From the NCBI GenBank assembly GCA_038229875.1, contig JBBROA010000049.1, positions 1 to 28,423 on the forward strand: a stretch of DNA of 28,423 nt, given 5' to 3'. Numbering within the stretch: position 1 is the stretch's first letter; every line of letters starts with the position of its first letter. Positions 1 through 8,600 of this stretch are shown here, piece after piece. The notes beneath the pieces are model-generated. The model saw only the letters and a list, made by a program, of their open reading frames with translations. It searched no databases and had not been told where the DNA came from. The translations under genes and the position numbers were made by a program. This DNA is from JALYUA01 sp038229875 (lineage in GTDB: Bacteria; Acidobacteriota; Thermoanaerobaculia; UBA5066; Gp7-AA6).

Positions 1-657
1 CGCAGGCGCGGGTATCAGTTCATCGCCGGGGTCGACGAGGCTGGCCGCGGCTCTCTGGCCGGGCCGGTCGTGGCCGCCGCGGTCATCCTTCCGGCTTCCT
101 GCGTCCTGCCGGCCCTCGACGACTCCAAGAAGCTGGACGCGCCCACCCGCGAGCGCCTGGATCTCGAGGTCCGGCGCCGCGCGATCGCGGTCGGCGTCGG
201 AGTCATCGAGGCGCGCGAGATCGACATTCGCAACATCCTTCGAGCCAGCCTCGCGGCGATGCGCTCGGCGGTGCTCGCGCTCGTTCCGGAGGCCGAGGTC
301 CTGTTGTGCGACGCAGTCTCGGTGCCGGGGATCCGCCGTCCGCAGCTGCCGGTCGTGCACGGCGACGCGCTGTGTTCCTCGATCGCCGCGGCGTCCGTCG
401 TCGCGAAGGTGTATCGGGACCGACTTTTAGACGAGCTCTCGCGCGACTACCCGGTCTACGGATTCGAGAACCACAAGGGCTACGGCACGCCCGAGCACTG
501 GCAGGCGCTGCGCCGGTACGGACCGTGTCCGGAGCACCGCCTGAGCTATCGCGGGGTCGTTCTCGACCGTTCCTGGATCGACGAGGATCTCGACGCGGGG
601 GTCGCGCGCAGCTCCGGCCCGCCGCGCGGCCGCGTCTCGCGCGCCGTGATCCGATAA
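1..657 (+). CDS. rnhB: Ribonuclease HII, 5' end cut by the window edge
   Basis: The frame is open from base 1 and ends at TAA (655-657). It encodes RNase HII, the cytoplasmic endonuclease that cuts the RNA strand of RNA/DNA hybrids and removes ribonucleotides misincorporated in DNA. About 218 residues are visible, close to full family length, so probably only 10-20 N-terminal residues are missing. Near the start is the diagnostic motif GVDEAGRGSLAGP, which holds the first catalytic Asp and Glu. Further on are LLCDA, with the third acidic residue, and ASVVAKVYRD, with the fourth, completing the DEDD active site. The HKGYGTPEHW and EHRLSY stretches are also typical of type 2 RNases H. The C-terminal tail of about 25 residues is Arg-rich and poorly conserved in appearance. 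The TPR gene follows 20 bases downstream on the same strand. Confidence 0.96.
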   Translation, partial: RRRGYQFIAGVDEAGRGSLAGPVVAAAVILPASCVLPALDDSKKLDAPTRERLDLEVRRRAIAVGVGVIEAREIDIRNILRASLAAMRSAVLALVPEAEVLLCDAVSVPGIRRPQLPVVHGDALCSSIAAASVVAKVYRDRLLDELSRDYPVYGFENHKGYGTPEHWQALRRYGPCPEHRLSYRGVVLDRSWIDEDLDAGVARSSGPPRGRVSRAVIR

Positions 658-677
658 TCCGGGCTAAACTTTAGGAA

Positions 678-3176
678 ATGGCCACAAGCCGGGATCAGCT
701 TCTCCAGTCGGCGGAGAAGTATGTCGGGAAGGGGAAGCTCGAGCAGGCGTTGAAGGAATACCTCCGGGTGTTGGATGACAACCCGAAGGACATCGCCACG
801 CTGAATCGGGTGGGCGACCTCTACGTCCGGATGAACCGGGCGGCGGAGTCGATCCCTTTTTTCACTCGGATTGCTGACTTCTATTCGCGCGACGGCTTCT
901 TTTTGAAGGCCATCGCGATCTACAAGAAAATCAACAAGATCGACCCCGCCCGCCTCGAGGTCTACGACCGGCTCGCGGACCTGTACCACAAGCAGGGGCT
1001 CACCCAGGACGCCCGCAGCCAGTACCAGGTCCTCGCCGACCATTACCTCAAGAACGGGAAGACCGACGAAGCTGTCGCCGCGTTCAAGAAGATGGCGTCG
1101 GTCGACCCGAACGACCTCCGGATCCAGGTCAAGCTGGCGGACCTCTACCGTTCCACGAACCAGGTGGACCAGGCGGTGATGCAGTACGGACTGATCGGTT
1201 CGATGCTGCTGCGCCGTGGGGCCCACGACGAAGCGGCCGCCGTCTTCCAGAAGGCGCTCGAGCTGTCTCCCTCCGATGCCGGGATCCAGAAGAACCTCGT
1301 CCGGTCTCTTCTCGCGCAGAAGAATCCTTCCGCGGCCATCGCAATTCTGAAGGCGGCTCCCCGCACCGCGGACAGCCTCTCGCTTCTCGCCGAGGCGCAG
1401 CTCGAGATGGGGCAGCGTGGAGACGCGGCGAAGACGGCGGAACAGGCGATCGCGCTCGACGCGCGGCACGAGGCGGGACGCATGCTTCTCTCCCGCGTGC
1501 GAATCGCGGAGAGCTCGTACGACTCGGCCCTCGCGGCGGTCATTCCCTTGGTCGAGGCCGCCGTCGATTCGCGCGACTTTCCGCGCGCCGCCGCGGCGCT
1601 CGCCCCGATCTACACCGCCGAGCCCACCCACAAGGGAACTCTCGAGAAGTTCGCCGCACTGAGGGAAGCCGAAGGCAACCTGGCGGACGCCGGAAAGCTT
1701 CGGCTCGCCCTGGCTCAGGAGGAGGAGCGGCGCGGAGAGACCGCCGCGGCCACGGACAACTATCGCCGCGTCCTCGCCGCGATCCCGGACCAGGAGGACG
1801 CGCTCGCGCGGCTGCGGGAGCTCGCGCCATCCGAGACTTTCGCCACGCGCGACTCGCAGGAGCTCATCGTCGACATCGACGAGAGTTCGCTGCCCGAAAT
1901 CGAGATCCTGCCCGACCCGGACGTCCCCCAGACGGCGGCCGGTCCCGCTCCCGCTCCCGCCCCCACTCCCGCCTCCGTCGTCCCGGAGCTCGCGCCGGTG
2001 CGCTCGCAGGAGGACCAGGAGATCGAGACACTCGTCGTGGAAGCCGAGGTCTTCGCGAAATACGGCCTGACTGACAAGGCGGTCGAACGGCTTCGGGTCC
2101 TCGTGCGGAGACGGCCGGATCTCCTTCCCGCGCGGGAGCGGCTCGTCGCGCTGATGCAGGAGTCTTCGAACCCGGCGCTGTCCCAGGAGGCGGAGGGTCT
2201 CGCCGCGGTGTACCGGGATCTCGGCCGGGCGCCCGACGCCGAGGCTCTGCTCGGCCGGCTCGGGTTGGTCGCCGCGTCCGTCGATGAATCCGCCGTCCGC
2301 TCCGCCACGACGGCCTCGATCGAGGTGCCGTTTGACGAATTCAACCTGACTCCGTCACCCGTCGAAGCGGCACCGGACTTCGTCGACGATTTCGGCTCCG
2401 AAACCATTCGATTCTCCGCCACCGACCTCGGCATCGAAGTCCCGCCTGCGGCCGAACCCTCCCCGGCGGCCTCGCGGCGGATCGCGCCCCTCGAGTCGGT
2501 GCCGCCCGTGGACTCGGACTTCGTGTCCTACGAGGAGCTCGGGTCGCTTCTCGGCGACGAGATGCACAAGGCGGGTGAGACCCCCGCGGCGGCGCCGGCC
2601 CCCCCGCCCGCGTCAGTGGAAGACCACAACCTGTTCGCCGACGAACAGCAGTTCTTCAATCTCGCGGAGGAGCTCGAGAAGGAGCTCGCGGAGGACGCTC
2701 CTGCGTCGTCCGCGCCCGCGATGGCCGGCTCGGAAGGCGAGGCCTCGCTCGAGGAGATCTTTCGCGAGTTCAAGAAGGGCGTCGAGCAGCAGCTCTCCGC
2801 CGAGGACTACGAGACGCATTTCAACCTGGGCATCGCGTACAAGGAGATGGGTCTCGTCGACGAAGCCATCGGGGAGTTTCAGCTGGCGAGCAAGGACCCG
2901 GCGAGGGCGGTGGAATGCTGCAGCATGCTCGGGCTCTGCTTCCTGGAGAAGGGGATGCCGCAGCTCGCCGTGAAGTGGTACCGAAAGGGGCTCGAGGCGG
3001 GCGACATCGAAGAGATGGAAACGGTCGGCCTTCTCTACGATCTCGGATGCGTGTACCAGGACACCGGGGAAACGGATCTCGCCTACCGGACGTTTCTGGA
3101 AGTTTACGGGCTCAACACGAATTACCGCGACGTCGTGCATCGCGTCAGAGAGCTCGAAGCGGTCAAAGGGACGTGA
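678..3176 (+). CDS. Large tetratricopeptide-repeat protein
   Basis: This 832-residue protein has no signal peptide and no membrane segment, so it is probably cytoplasmic. TPR-like helical hairpins fill about residues 10-370; ALKEYLRVLDDNPKD and KKMASVDPNDLRIQVKLADL are typical. A low-complexity Ala/Pro/Glu-rich linker follows at about 385-690, with a PAPAPAPTP run near residue 421. A second TPR block sits at about 700-825 and contains HFNLGIAYKEMG near residue 712. TPRs mediate protein-protein contacts, and no catalytic motif is seen. Two TPR blocks joined by an acidic, proline-rich linker suggest a scaffold that bridges partners. The ATG at 678 follows TTAGGAA, a weak and close ribosome-binding sequence. 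The partner is unknown; the neighbours (rnhB upstream, ABC ATPases 28 bases downstream) do not identify it. Confidence 0.9.
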   Translation: MATSRDQLLQSAEKYVGKGKLEQALKEYLRVLDDNPKDIATLNRVGDLYVRMNRAAESIPFFTRIADFYSRDGFFLKAIAIYKKINKIDPARLEVYDRLADLYHKQGLTQDARSQYQVLADHYLKNGKTDEAVAAFKKMASVDPNDLRIQVKLADLYRSTNQVDQAVMQYGLIGSMLLRRGAHDEAAAVFQKALELSPSDAGIQKNLVRSLLAQKNPSAAIAILKAAPRTADSLSLLAEAQLEMGQRGDAAKTAEQAIALDARHEAGRMLLSRVRIAESSYDSALAAVIPLVEAAVDSRDFPRAAAALAPIYTAEPTHKGTLEKFAALREAEGNLADAGKLRLALAQEEERRGETAAATDNYRRVLAAIPDQEDALARLRELAPSETFATRDSQELIVDIDESSLPEIEILPDPDVPQTAAGPAPAPAPTPASVVPELAPVRSQEDQEIETLVVEAEVFAKYGLTDKAVERLRVLVRRRPDLLPARERLVALMQESSNPALSQEAEGLAAVYRDLGRAPDAEALLGRLGLVAASVDESAVRSATTASIEVPFDEFNLTPSPVEAAPDFVDDFGSETIRFSATDLGIEVPPAAEPSPAASRRIAPLESVPPVDSDFVSYEELGSLLGDEMHKAGETPAAAPAPPPASVEDHNLFADEQQFFNLAEELEKELAEDAPASSAPAMAGSEGEASLEEIFREFKKGVEQQLSAEDYETHFNLGIAYKEMGLVDEAIGEFQLASKDPARAVECCSMLGLCFLEKGMPQLAVKWYRKGLEAGDIEEMETVGLLYDLGCVYQDTGETDLAYRTFLEVYGLNTNYRDVVHRVRELEAVKGT

Positions 3177-3204
3177 GCCCGGCCCGGGCGGTCGCCGCCG
3201 GCTC

Positions 3205-4257
3205 TTGATTCCCGACGTGCCGCTGGCGGAGCCCGGCGCGGTCCCCCTCCTCCGCGCGATCGACCTCCGCGTCGAGGTTCCGGTAGATGGGGTTCTGCGT
3301 CCGGCCGTCGACGGGGTCTCGCTCGACATCGAGCGCGGCGAATGCCTCGCGGTCGTCGGCGAGAGCGGATCCGGCAAGACGATGCTGGGCCGCGCCCTGC
3401 TCGACCTCCTTCCGGAGGGCGCCCGCCGCTCCGGGTCGGTCCGCTTCGACGGGCAGGATCTCGGAGCGATGACGGAGAAGCGCTGGTCCGGCATTCGGGG
3501 CCGCCGCATCGCCCTCGTCTTCCAGGAGCCGGGCGCTGCGCTCGATCCGGTGCGAACGATCGGCGCACAGATCGACGAGGCGCTCCGCGGCGACGGTCCG
3601 GGCGGGTCTTCCGGCCGCCGCCGGCGCGCCGCGAAGCTGCTCGAGGAAGTGGCGTTCCCGGATCCTGAACGCGGACTCTCGGAATTCGCGCACCGTCTCT
3701 CGGGCGGGCAGAGGCAACGCGCATTCCTCGCGATCGCGCTCGCGGGCGATCCGTCCCTTCTGATTGCTGACGAGCCCACCGCTTCACTCGACGCGACCGT
3801 AGCCGCGGAGGTGCTCGATCTGCTCGACCGGCTGCGGCGGCAGAGAGGGCTCGCGTTGCTGCTGATCACTCACGACCTTGCGTCGGCCGCCCTGCGCGCG
3901 GACCGGGTCCTCGTTCTGTACGCGGGAAAGGTCGCCGAGGAAGGCGCCGCGCGGACCGTGCTGTCGATGCCGCGCCACCCTTACACCCGCGCTCTCCTCG
4001 CCTGCGTCCCTCGGCTGTCGGACGCGGCGCTGCCTCGCCGGCGCCTTCCGGCGATTCCCGGTTCGGTACCGGACCTCGCCTTCCGGCCGCGCGGGGTCTG
4101 CGCGTTCGTGTCGCGGTGTCCGGACCGATTCGCTCCCTGCGACCGCGGGGAACCGCTCCTTTACCCGACGGGGTCGTCGCTCGCTCGGTGCTTCCTGTTC
4201 GACCCGGCATCGAACTCCGCGGGACCGACGTTTCGCGGACCGGGACCCGCCGCGTGA
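3205..4257 (+). CDS. Oligopeptide/dipeptide ABC transporter ATPase, DppD/OppD-like
   Basis: This is a 350-residue ATPase of the peptide/nickel uptake family, which powers inner-membrane import of short peptides. Visible motifs are Walker A GESGSGKT (about 52-59), Q-loop Gln107, signature LSGGQ (165-169), Walker B LLIADE (185-190) and H-loop His223. The C-terminal extension starts with RHPYTRALL, the oligo_HPY hallmark. It carries four cysteines (299, 305, 312, 329) spaced like the iron-sulfur-binding tail reported in some OppD/DppD proteins. The start is uncertain: TTG at 3205 is used here, while GTG at 3217 is equally possible and neither has a strong ribosome-binding site. The stop overlaps the next gene's GTG by 4 bases (GTGA), so the two ATPases are probably translationally coupled. 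No peptide permease or binding-protein gene lies nearby. Confidence 0.93.
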   Translation: MIPDVPLAEPGAVPLLRAIDLRVEVPVDGVLRPAVDGVSLDIERGECLAVVGESGSGKTMLGRALLDLLPEGARRSGSVRFDGQDLGAMTEKRWSGIRGRRIALVFQEPGAALDPVRTIGAQIDEALRGDGPGGSSGRRRRAAKLLEEVAFPDPERGLSEFAHRLSGGQRQRAFLAIALAGDPSLLIADEPTASLDATVAAEVLDLLDRLRRQRGLALLLITHDLASAALRADRVLVLYAGKVAEEGAARTVLSMPRHPYTRALLACVPRLSDAALPRRRLPAIPGSVPDLAFRPRGVCAFVSRCPDRFAPCDRGEPLLYPTGSSLARCFLFDPASNSAGPTFRGPGPAA

Positions 4258-5255
4258 GCGCCGCTCCGGTCCCGGCCGAGGCTTCAGGCGCGCTTCTCGA
4301 CGCGCGCGATCTGCGGAAGACCTACCGCGCGCGCGGGACCGGGAAGCCTGTCGCGGCGGTCGACGGCGTTTCGTTTTCGGTCCGCTCCGGTGAGACCGTG
4401 GCTCTCGTCGGAGAGTCGGGCAGCGGCAAGACCACGATCGGGCGTCTCGTCGCCCGCCTCGAGGCCGCGGACTCCGGAACCGTGCGGTTCGACGGCGAGG
4501 ACTGGCTCGCGCTCGCGGGGGAGGAGCTGCGCCGCAAGCGCCGCGACGTCCAGGTCGTCTTTCAGGATCCGCAGACCTCTTTGAATCCCCGGATGCGCGT
4601 CGGAGACCAGGTGGCCGAACCGCTGCGTGTCCAGCGCCTGGTCCGCCGCCGCGACGTGGCCGCGCGCGTCACCGCACTCTTCCAGGAGGTCGGACTCGAA
4701 GCGGCCGCCTCATCCCGGTTTCCGTCGGAGTTCTCGGGCGGGCAGCGTCAACGGATTGCGATCGCGCGCGCTCTTGCCACCCGGCCGCGCCTGCTCGTCT
4801 GCGACGAGCCTGTGTCCGCCTTGGACGCGTCGATCGCGGCGCAGATCGTCAACCTTCTCGTCGACCTGCAGCGAAGCCTCGGCCTCGCGTACATCTTCAT
4901 TTCGCACGACCTTCCCGTCGTGTCCCGGATCGCGGATCGCGTGGCGGTTCTTTATCTCGGGAAAATCGTGGAAGAGGGTCCGGCCGCCGCGGTCATCGCC
5001 CGGCCGCAACACCCGTACACTGCCGCGCTGCTGTCTTCCGTTCCCGGCGAGACGCTCGGGGCTCCCGCGGCGAGGATCGCGCTCGCCGGAGAGACGGCCG
5101 CGGAGGGGAGGGAGACCCCGGGCTGCCGATTCGAGCCGCGGTGCCCGATTGCGAGGCCCAGGTGCCGCGAGGAGACCCCGCCGCTCGCGGAAGTCCTCCC
5201 CGGGGTCCGGGCGGCCTGCTTTTACCCGGGGGAGCTCCCCGGCCCGTCCTTCTGA
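4254..5255 (+). CDS. Oligopeptide/dipeptide ABC transporter ATPase, DppF/OppF-like
   Basis: This is a 333-residue partner ATPase of the preceding gene; importers of this family use a heterodimer of D- and F-type ATPases. It has Walker A GESGSGKT (53-60), signature FSGGQ (160-164, Phe where Leu is usual), Walker B LLVCDE (180-185) and H-loop His218. QHPYTAALLSSVP marks the oligo_HPY tail. Four C-terminal cysteines (291, 297, 304, 322) match the spacing in the upstream ATPase. The GTG at 4254 is chosen because it overlaps the upstream TGA in a GTGA arrangement. An ATG at 4116 in the same frame lies deep inside the upstream gene and would add a region that reads as an out-of-frame shadow. The transported substrate cannot be told from the ATPases alone. 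Confidence 0.94.
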   Translation: MSAAPVPAEASGALLDARDLRKTYRARGTGKPVAAVDGVSFSVRSGETVALVGESGSGKTTIGRLVARLEAADSGTVRFDGEDWLALAGEELRRKRRDVQVVFQDPQTSLNPRMRVGDQVAEPLRVQRLVRRRDVAARVTALFQEVGLEAAASSRFPSEFSGGQRQRIAIARALATRPRLLVCDEPVSALDASIAAQIVNLLVDLQRSLGLAYIFISHDLPVVSRIADRVAVLYLGKIVEEGPAAAVIARPQHPYTAALLSSVPGETLGAPAARIALAGETAAEGRETPGCRFEPRCPIARPRCREETPPLAEVLPGVRAACFYPGELPGPSF

Positions 5256-5401
5256 GATCGCGTCCTCGGCCACGGTCCTGCCTGTGGTTTATGATGGCCC
5301 CCCGGTTCCCCCAGGTGATTCCCAGGCTGTGACAAGGCGTCGCTGCGCGCGAAACATTCGGACCCCTAACTGCGTAGAAGGGGTGACGAAGGAGTAACGG
5401 A

Positions 5402-7042
5402 ATGAAGAGGTTCCCCAGGTCCTGGACGGCTTGCGCCGTCGCTGTTTTGCTCGGCCCGATCTGCGCCTTTCCGGCGTTCGGTCAGGATCACACGGTCCTT
5501 TCGGCGCGCCCCGGCGAACGCCATTCGGTGGCTCTCCCTGCCCCGACCGCGCAGGGGATCCCCCTCTCGCTGTCATCGGCAGTGGCCCTCGCGGTCTCGA
5601 ACAACGAAGACCTGAACGTCTCGCTCAACGCGGCGCAATCCTTCGAGTACTCGATCCTGCAGAACCAGGGGGTCTTCGACCCGCTGTTGAGCGCCAGCGT
5701 CAATCGGTCGCATGCCGAGCTTCCCGCGGCGTCGACGCTCACCTCCGGCGTCTTCGATGACACGACCTTCTCCGGGAACGTGAGTCAGCTCACGCCTCTT
5801 GGCGGAGTCTTCCAACTCGGATTCAACGGCACCCGCGAGACGACGAACAACCAGTTCGCGCAGGTGAACCCCTCCTACGCCGGCGGACTGATTCTGTCTA
5901 TGAACCAGCCCCTCCTCCGCGGATTCGGCCTGAACCAGACGCGGTGGTTGATCCGGATCGCCAAATACACACGCGACTCCGCGTACCAGGACCTGCTCCG
6001 CAACGTACAGGCGACGGTGAACTCCGTCGAGCAGGCGTACTGGGACCTCGTTTACTCCCTTCAGAACCTCGAGGTGAAGCGGGAATCGCTTCGAATCGCG
6101 CGGGACCTGAACCGCATCACCCGGATCAAGATCGACGTCGGCTCCCTCGCCCCGATCGACATCACGCAAACCGAGGTCGGCATCGCGACCGCCGAGCAGG
6201 ACATCATCACGGCGGAAGGGTTGATCGGAGACGCGCAGGACCGCCTCAAGAGGCAGCTGAATTTCGTCGGCCCGAACCAGGTCACCATTCCGATCGTTCC
6301 GACCGATCAGCTCTCGACCGAAGACGTGTCGATCCAGGTCGAGGAGGGCACCGCTCTGGCGCTGAAGCGGCGTCCGGAGATCCTCTCGACCGGCTATCTG
6401 CTCGCCTCCGACGAGGTCCGCCTCGACTACTACACCCACCAGACCCTGCCCGGGTTGAACCTGGTCGGAAGCTACGGCTCCCGCGGTCTCGCCGGCATGG
6501 CGGTCGATCCCGTGACGGGCGCGGTCACTGACACCAACTTCTCACAGACCTACCAGGACGTTTTCAACCGCCGGAACAAGAACTGGTCGATCGGATTGAA
6601 CTTCTCGTATCCGATCTTGAACCGCAGCGCCCGGGGCGCGCGAGGTGTCGCCAGGTACACCTATGAGTCCGACAGGGCGCGCTACGCGACGATCGTTCAG
6701 AACGTTGTCGTCGAGGTTCGCGGCGCCGCGCGCTCGATCGACACCGCGCGACGCTCGATCCTCGCCGCGAGAAAAGGCCGTGAGCTCGCCGAGCGCAACC
6801 TGGACGCCGAGAAGAAGAAATTCGACAACGGGATGAGCACCACGTTCCAGGTCAACCAGATCCAGCGCGATCTGTCGGCCGCCCGGACCAACGAGCAGCA
6901 GGCGCTCGCGATCTATCGCAAGGCGCTCTCGCAGTACCACTACGCGATCGCGGACAACCTGGACTGGAAGGGCATCGCCGTCGAGGGCCTGCCCGACTCG
7001 CCGCCGCCGCCCGCGGCGGACGTGAGGCCCGGCAGCCGGTGA
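5402..7042 (+). CDS. TolC-family outer-membrane efflux protein
   Basis: This 546-residue protein is of normal length for the outer membrane efflux family, which forms trimeric beta-barrel/alpha-helical tunnels for efflux or type I secretion. A signal peptide is clear: basic start MKRFPRS, hydrophobic AVAVLLGPI, likely cleavage near Gly27 (AFPAFG/QDH). The body has two long helical repeats, for example VNSVEQAYWDLVYSLQNLEV and later RELAERNLDAEKKKFDNGM, plus the motif LAPIDITQTEVGIATAEQDI, all typical of TolC-like proteins. ATG at 5402 is preceded by a good AAGGAG at about 5389-5394. The 146 bases upstream separate it from the ABC ATPases, so it probably begins its own transcription unit. Its stop overlaps the Yip1-like gene by 4 bases (GTGA). 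No periplasmic adaptor (HlyD/MacA type) is encoded in the window. Confidence 0.93.
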   Translation: MKRFPRSWTACAVAVLLGPICAFPAFGQDHTVLSARPGERHSVALPAPTAQGIPLSLSSAVALAVSNNEDLNVSLNAAQSFEYSILQNQGVFDPLLSASVNRSHAELPAASTLTSGVFDDTTFSGNVSQLTPLGGVFQLGFNGTRETTNNQFAQVNPSYAGGLILSMNQPLLRGFGLNQTRWLIRIAKYTRDSAYQDLLRNVQATVNSVEQAYWDLVYSLQNLEVKRESLRIARDLNRITRIKIDVGSLAPIDITQTEVGIATAEQDIITAEGLIGDAQDRLKRQLNFVGPNQVTIPIVPTDQLSTEDVSIQVEEGTALALKRRPEILSTGYLLASDEVRLDYYTHQTLPGLNLVGSYGSRGLAGMAVDPVTGAVTDTNFSQTYQDVFNRRNKNWSIGLNFSYPILNRSARGARGVARYTYESDRARYATIVQNVVVEVRGAARSIDTARRSILAARKGRELAERNLDAEKKKFDNGMSTTFQVNQIQRDLSAARTNEQQALAIYRKALSQYHYAIADNLDWKGIAVEGLPDSPPPPAADVRPGSR

Positions 7043-7779
7043 GCAATTCGCCCGCAGCGGGACCGGGCGCGACGCCTGCGACCCCGGTCTCCGCGTTCCA
7101 GCGGATCGTCGGGACGTTCTTCTCGCCAGTTCGGACCTTTCAGTCGATCGCGGCGCGGCCGGGATACATCCTGCCGCTCGCGCTCTGGATCGCCGCCTCT
7201 CTCTTAGTCAGCGCCTTCATGCTGCCGCGGATGGACTATGAGGGGATGACCCGTTCCCGGCTCGAGAAGAGCGGGCAGACGCTTTCCGAAGACCGCATCC
7301 AGGCGCAGGTCGCGATGCAGAAGCGGATCGCCCCCAAGATCACGCTCGCGATCGGGGCGCTCGCTCCCATCCTGATCACGCTTCTGGTCACCCTCGTCTA
7401 CTGGGCGGCGTTCAAGGCGTTCGGGTGGGACTTCACCTTTCTTGAGGGAGTGGGGGTCACGGCACATGCGTTTCTCCCGGGAGTGCTGGGGGCGCTCATC
7501 CTGCTCCCGGTCCTCGCGTCGAAGGACCTGATCGACCCGCAGAACATGAGCGATCTGCTGCGGTCGAACCTGGGTTTCTTGATCGAGCGGAAGTCCGCTC
7601 CGGCCGTGCACTCGTTGCTCGGCTCGCTCGACCTCTTTGCGATCTGGTCCATGATTCTCCTGACGATCGGCTACGCCTCGGCGGCGCGGGTGTCCCGGAA
7701 GGCGGCCGGCGGAGTGGTCGTGGCCCTCTGGGCGCTGTACGTCCTCGGCAAGGCGGGCCTCGCCGCCCTGTTCTCGTGA
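7039..7779 (+). CDS. Yip1-like integral membrane protein
   Basis: This 246-residue protein resembles the bacterial Yip1-domain family. The opening FQRIVGTFFSPVRTFQSIAARP matches the usual N-terminus of such proteins, in which a short cytosolic helix leads into the membrane domain. About five hydrophobic segments can be seen, near residues 47-66, 98-123, 133-155, 195-215 and 222-242. A charged loop between the first two contains ALEKSGQ-like helix material (SRLEKSGQTLSEDRIQAQV). The function of bacterial Yip1 proteins is poorly known; they often lie beside ABC or efflux genes. GTG at 7039 overlaps the tolC stop by 4 bases, which fixes the start and suggests coupled translation. The LolD-like ATPase follows 64 bases downstream. 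Confidence 0.8.
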   Translation: MSNSPAAGPGATPATPVSAFQRIVGTFFSPVRTFQSIAARPGYILPLALWIAASLLVSAFMLPRMDYEGMTRSRLEKSGQTLSEDRIQAQVAMQKRIAPKITLAIGALAPILITLLVTLVYWAAFKAFGWDFTFLEGVGVTAHAFLPGVLGALILLPVLASKDLIDPQNMSDLLRSNLGFLIERKSAPAVHSLLGSLDLFAIWSMILLTIGYASAARVSRKAAGGVVVALWALYVLGKAGLAALFS

Positions 7780-7843
7780 GCCCGATTGGCACAACCCTGC
7801 GGCCCTGAATTCGTATGATCGCGAAGAAGGACACGACATCGCC

Positions 7844-8545
7844 ATGCTGATCGACATCCGGGACATCACGAAGGTCTACCAGATGGGACAGGAGCAGGTG
7901 CACGCCCTGTCCGGCGTCACCGTCGGTGTCGAACGGGGGGAGTACGTCGCCATCATGGGACCCTCCGGCTCGGGCAAGTCCACCCTGATGAACTTGATCG
8001 GATGCCTCGACACACCCACGTCGGGATCCTACGTTTTGAACGGCCGCGAGGTCGCGCAGATGACCGACGACGAGCTCGCGGCGATCCGGAACCAGGAGAT
8101 CGGCTTCGTGTTCCAGACTTTCAACCTGCTGCCCCGCACGAGCGCGCTCCAGCAGGTGGAGCTCCCTCTCGTGTACTCCGGGCTGCCGCGCAAGGAACGC
8201 CGGGAGCGGGCGCTCAAGTCGCTCGAGTCCGTCGGTCTCGCCGACCGGATGACCCACCAGCCGAACGAACTGTCGGGAGGTCAGCGGCAGCGGGTCGCGG
8301 TGGCGCGAGCGCTGATCAACAACCCGTCGATCCTCCTCGCCGACGAGCCGACCGGAAACCTCGACTCGCAAACCGGCAACGAGATCATGGCTCTCTTCGA
8401 GGATCTCAACCGGCGCGGCAACACGATCGTCCTCGTCACGCACGAGGAAGACATCGCCGCGCACGCTCGGCGCATCGTCCGCCTGCGCGACGGCAAAGTC
8501 CGGGAAGACACGCCGAACGACCCGGCCGTCGCGATCAATACCTGA
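7844..8545 (+). CDS. ABC transporter ATPase, LolD/MacB type
   Basis: This 233-residue stand-alone ATPase belongs to the LolD/MacB/FtsE branch, which normally pairs with FtsX-like permeases for lipoprotein release or tripartite efflux. Motifs are Walker A GPSGSGKS (39-46), Q-loop VFQTFNLLPRTSALQQVELP (a LolD/MacB hallmark), signature LSGGQRQR (143-150), Walker B ILLADE (163-168) and H-loop His200 (VTHEED). ATG at 7844 lies 13 bases after AAGAAGG. With TolC and the Yip1-like protein upstream, a MacAB-TolC-like export role is plausible. However, no FtsX/MacB permease or adaptor follows: the next gene is convergent on the other strand. The enzyme must use a permease encoded elsewhere, or the operon has been shortened. 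Confidence 0.93.
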   Translation: MLIDIRDITKVYQMGQEQVHALSGVTVGVERGEYVAIMGPSGSGKSTLMNLIGCLDTPTSGSYVLNGREVAQMTDDELAAIRNQEIGFVFQTFNLLPRTSALQQVELPLVYSGLPRKERRERALKSLESVGLADRMTHQPNELSGGQRQRVAVARALINNPSILLADEPTGNLDSQTGNEIMALFEDLNRRGNTIVLVTHEEDIAAHARRIVRLRDGKVREDTPNDPAVAINT

Positions 8546-8551
8546 GCGCGC

Positions 8552-8565
8552 CGGCTTTCGAGCCG
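8552..8565 (+). terminator. Short hairpin in the convergent gap after the LolD-like gene
   Basis: CGGCT-TTCG-AGCCG forms a perfect 5-bp stem with a TTCG loop just after the ATPase stop. It lies in the 55-base gap between two convergent genes. No run of T follows directly (only GTTTATT about 17 bases later), so it is at best a weak terminator. Confidence 0.3.
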
Positions 8566-8600
8566 TAGGCGTTCGCTCGTGCGTTTATTCCACGGCCTCC

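Noticed and set aside
546..1631. 361-residue minus-strand open frame opposite the TPR gene
   Set aside because: Its composition is a typical antisense shadow, and the plus-strand TPR protein fully explains the region.
5267..5295. TATGAT (5290-5295) as a -10 box for tolC
   Set aside because: No recognisable -35 box lies 16-19 bases upstream, and the element is over 100 bases from the tolC ATG. A single 6-base match is weak evidence.
7786..7819. TTGGCA (7786-7791) and TATGAT (7814-7819) as a promoter for the LolD-like gene
   Set aside because: The spacer is 22 bases, beyond the usual 16-19, so the pair is not convincing. TATGAT alone could still be a -10 element.
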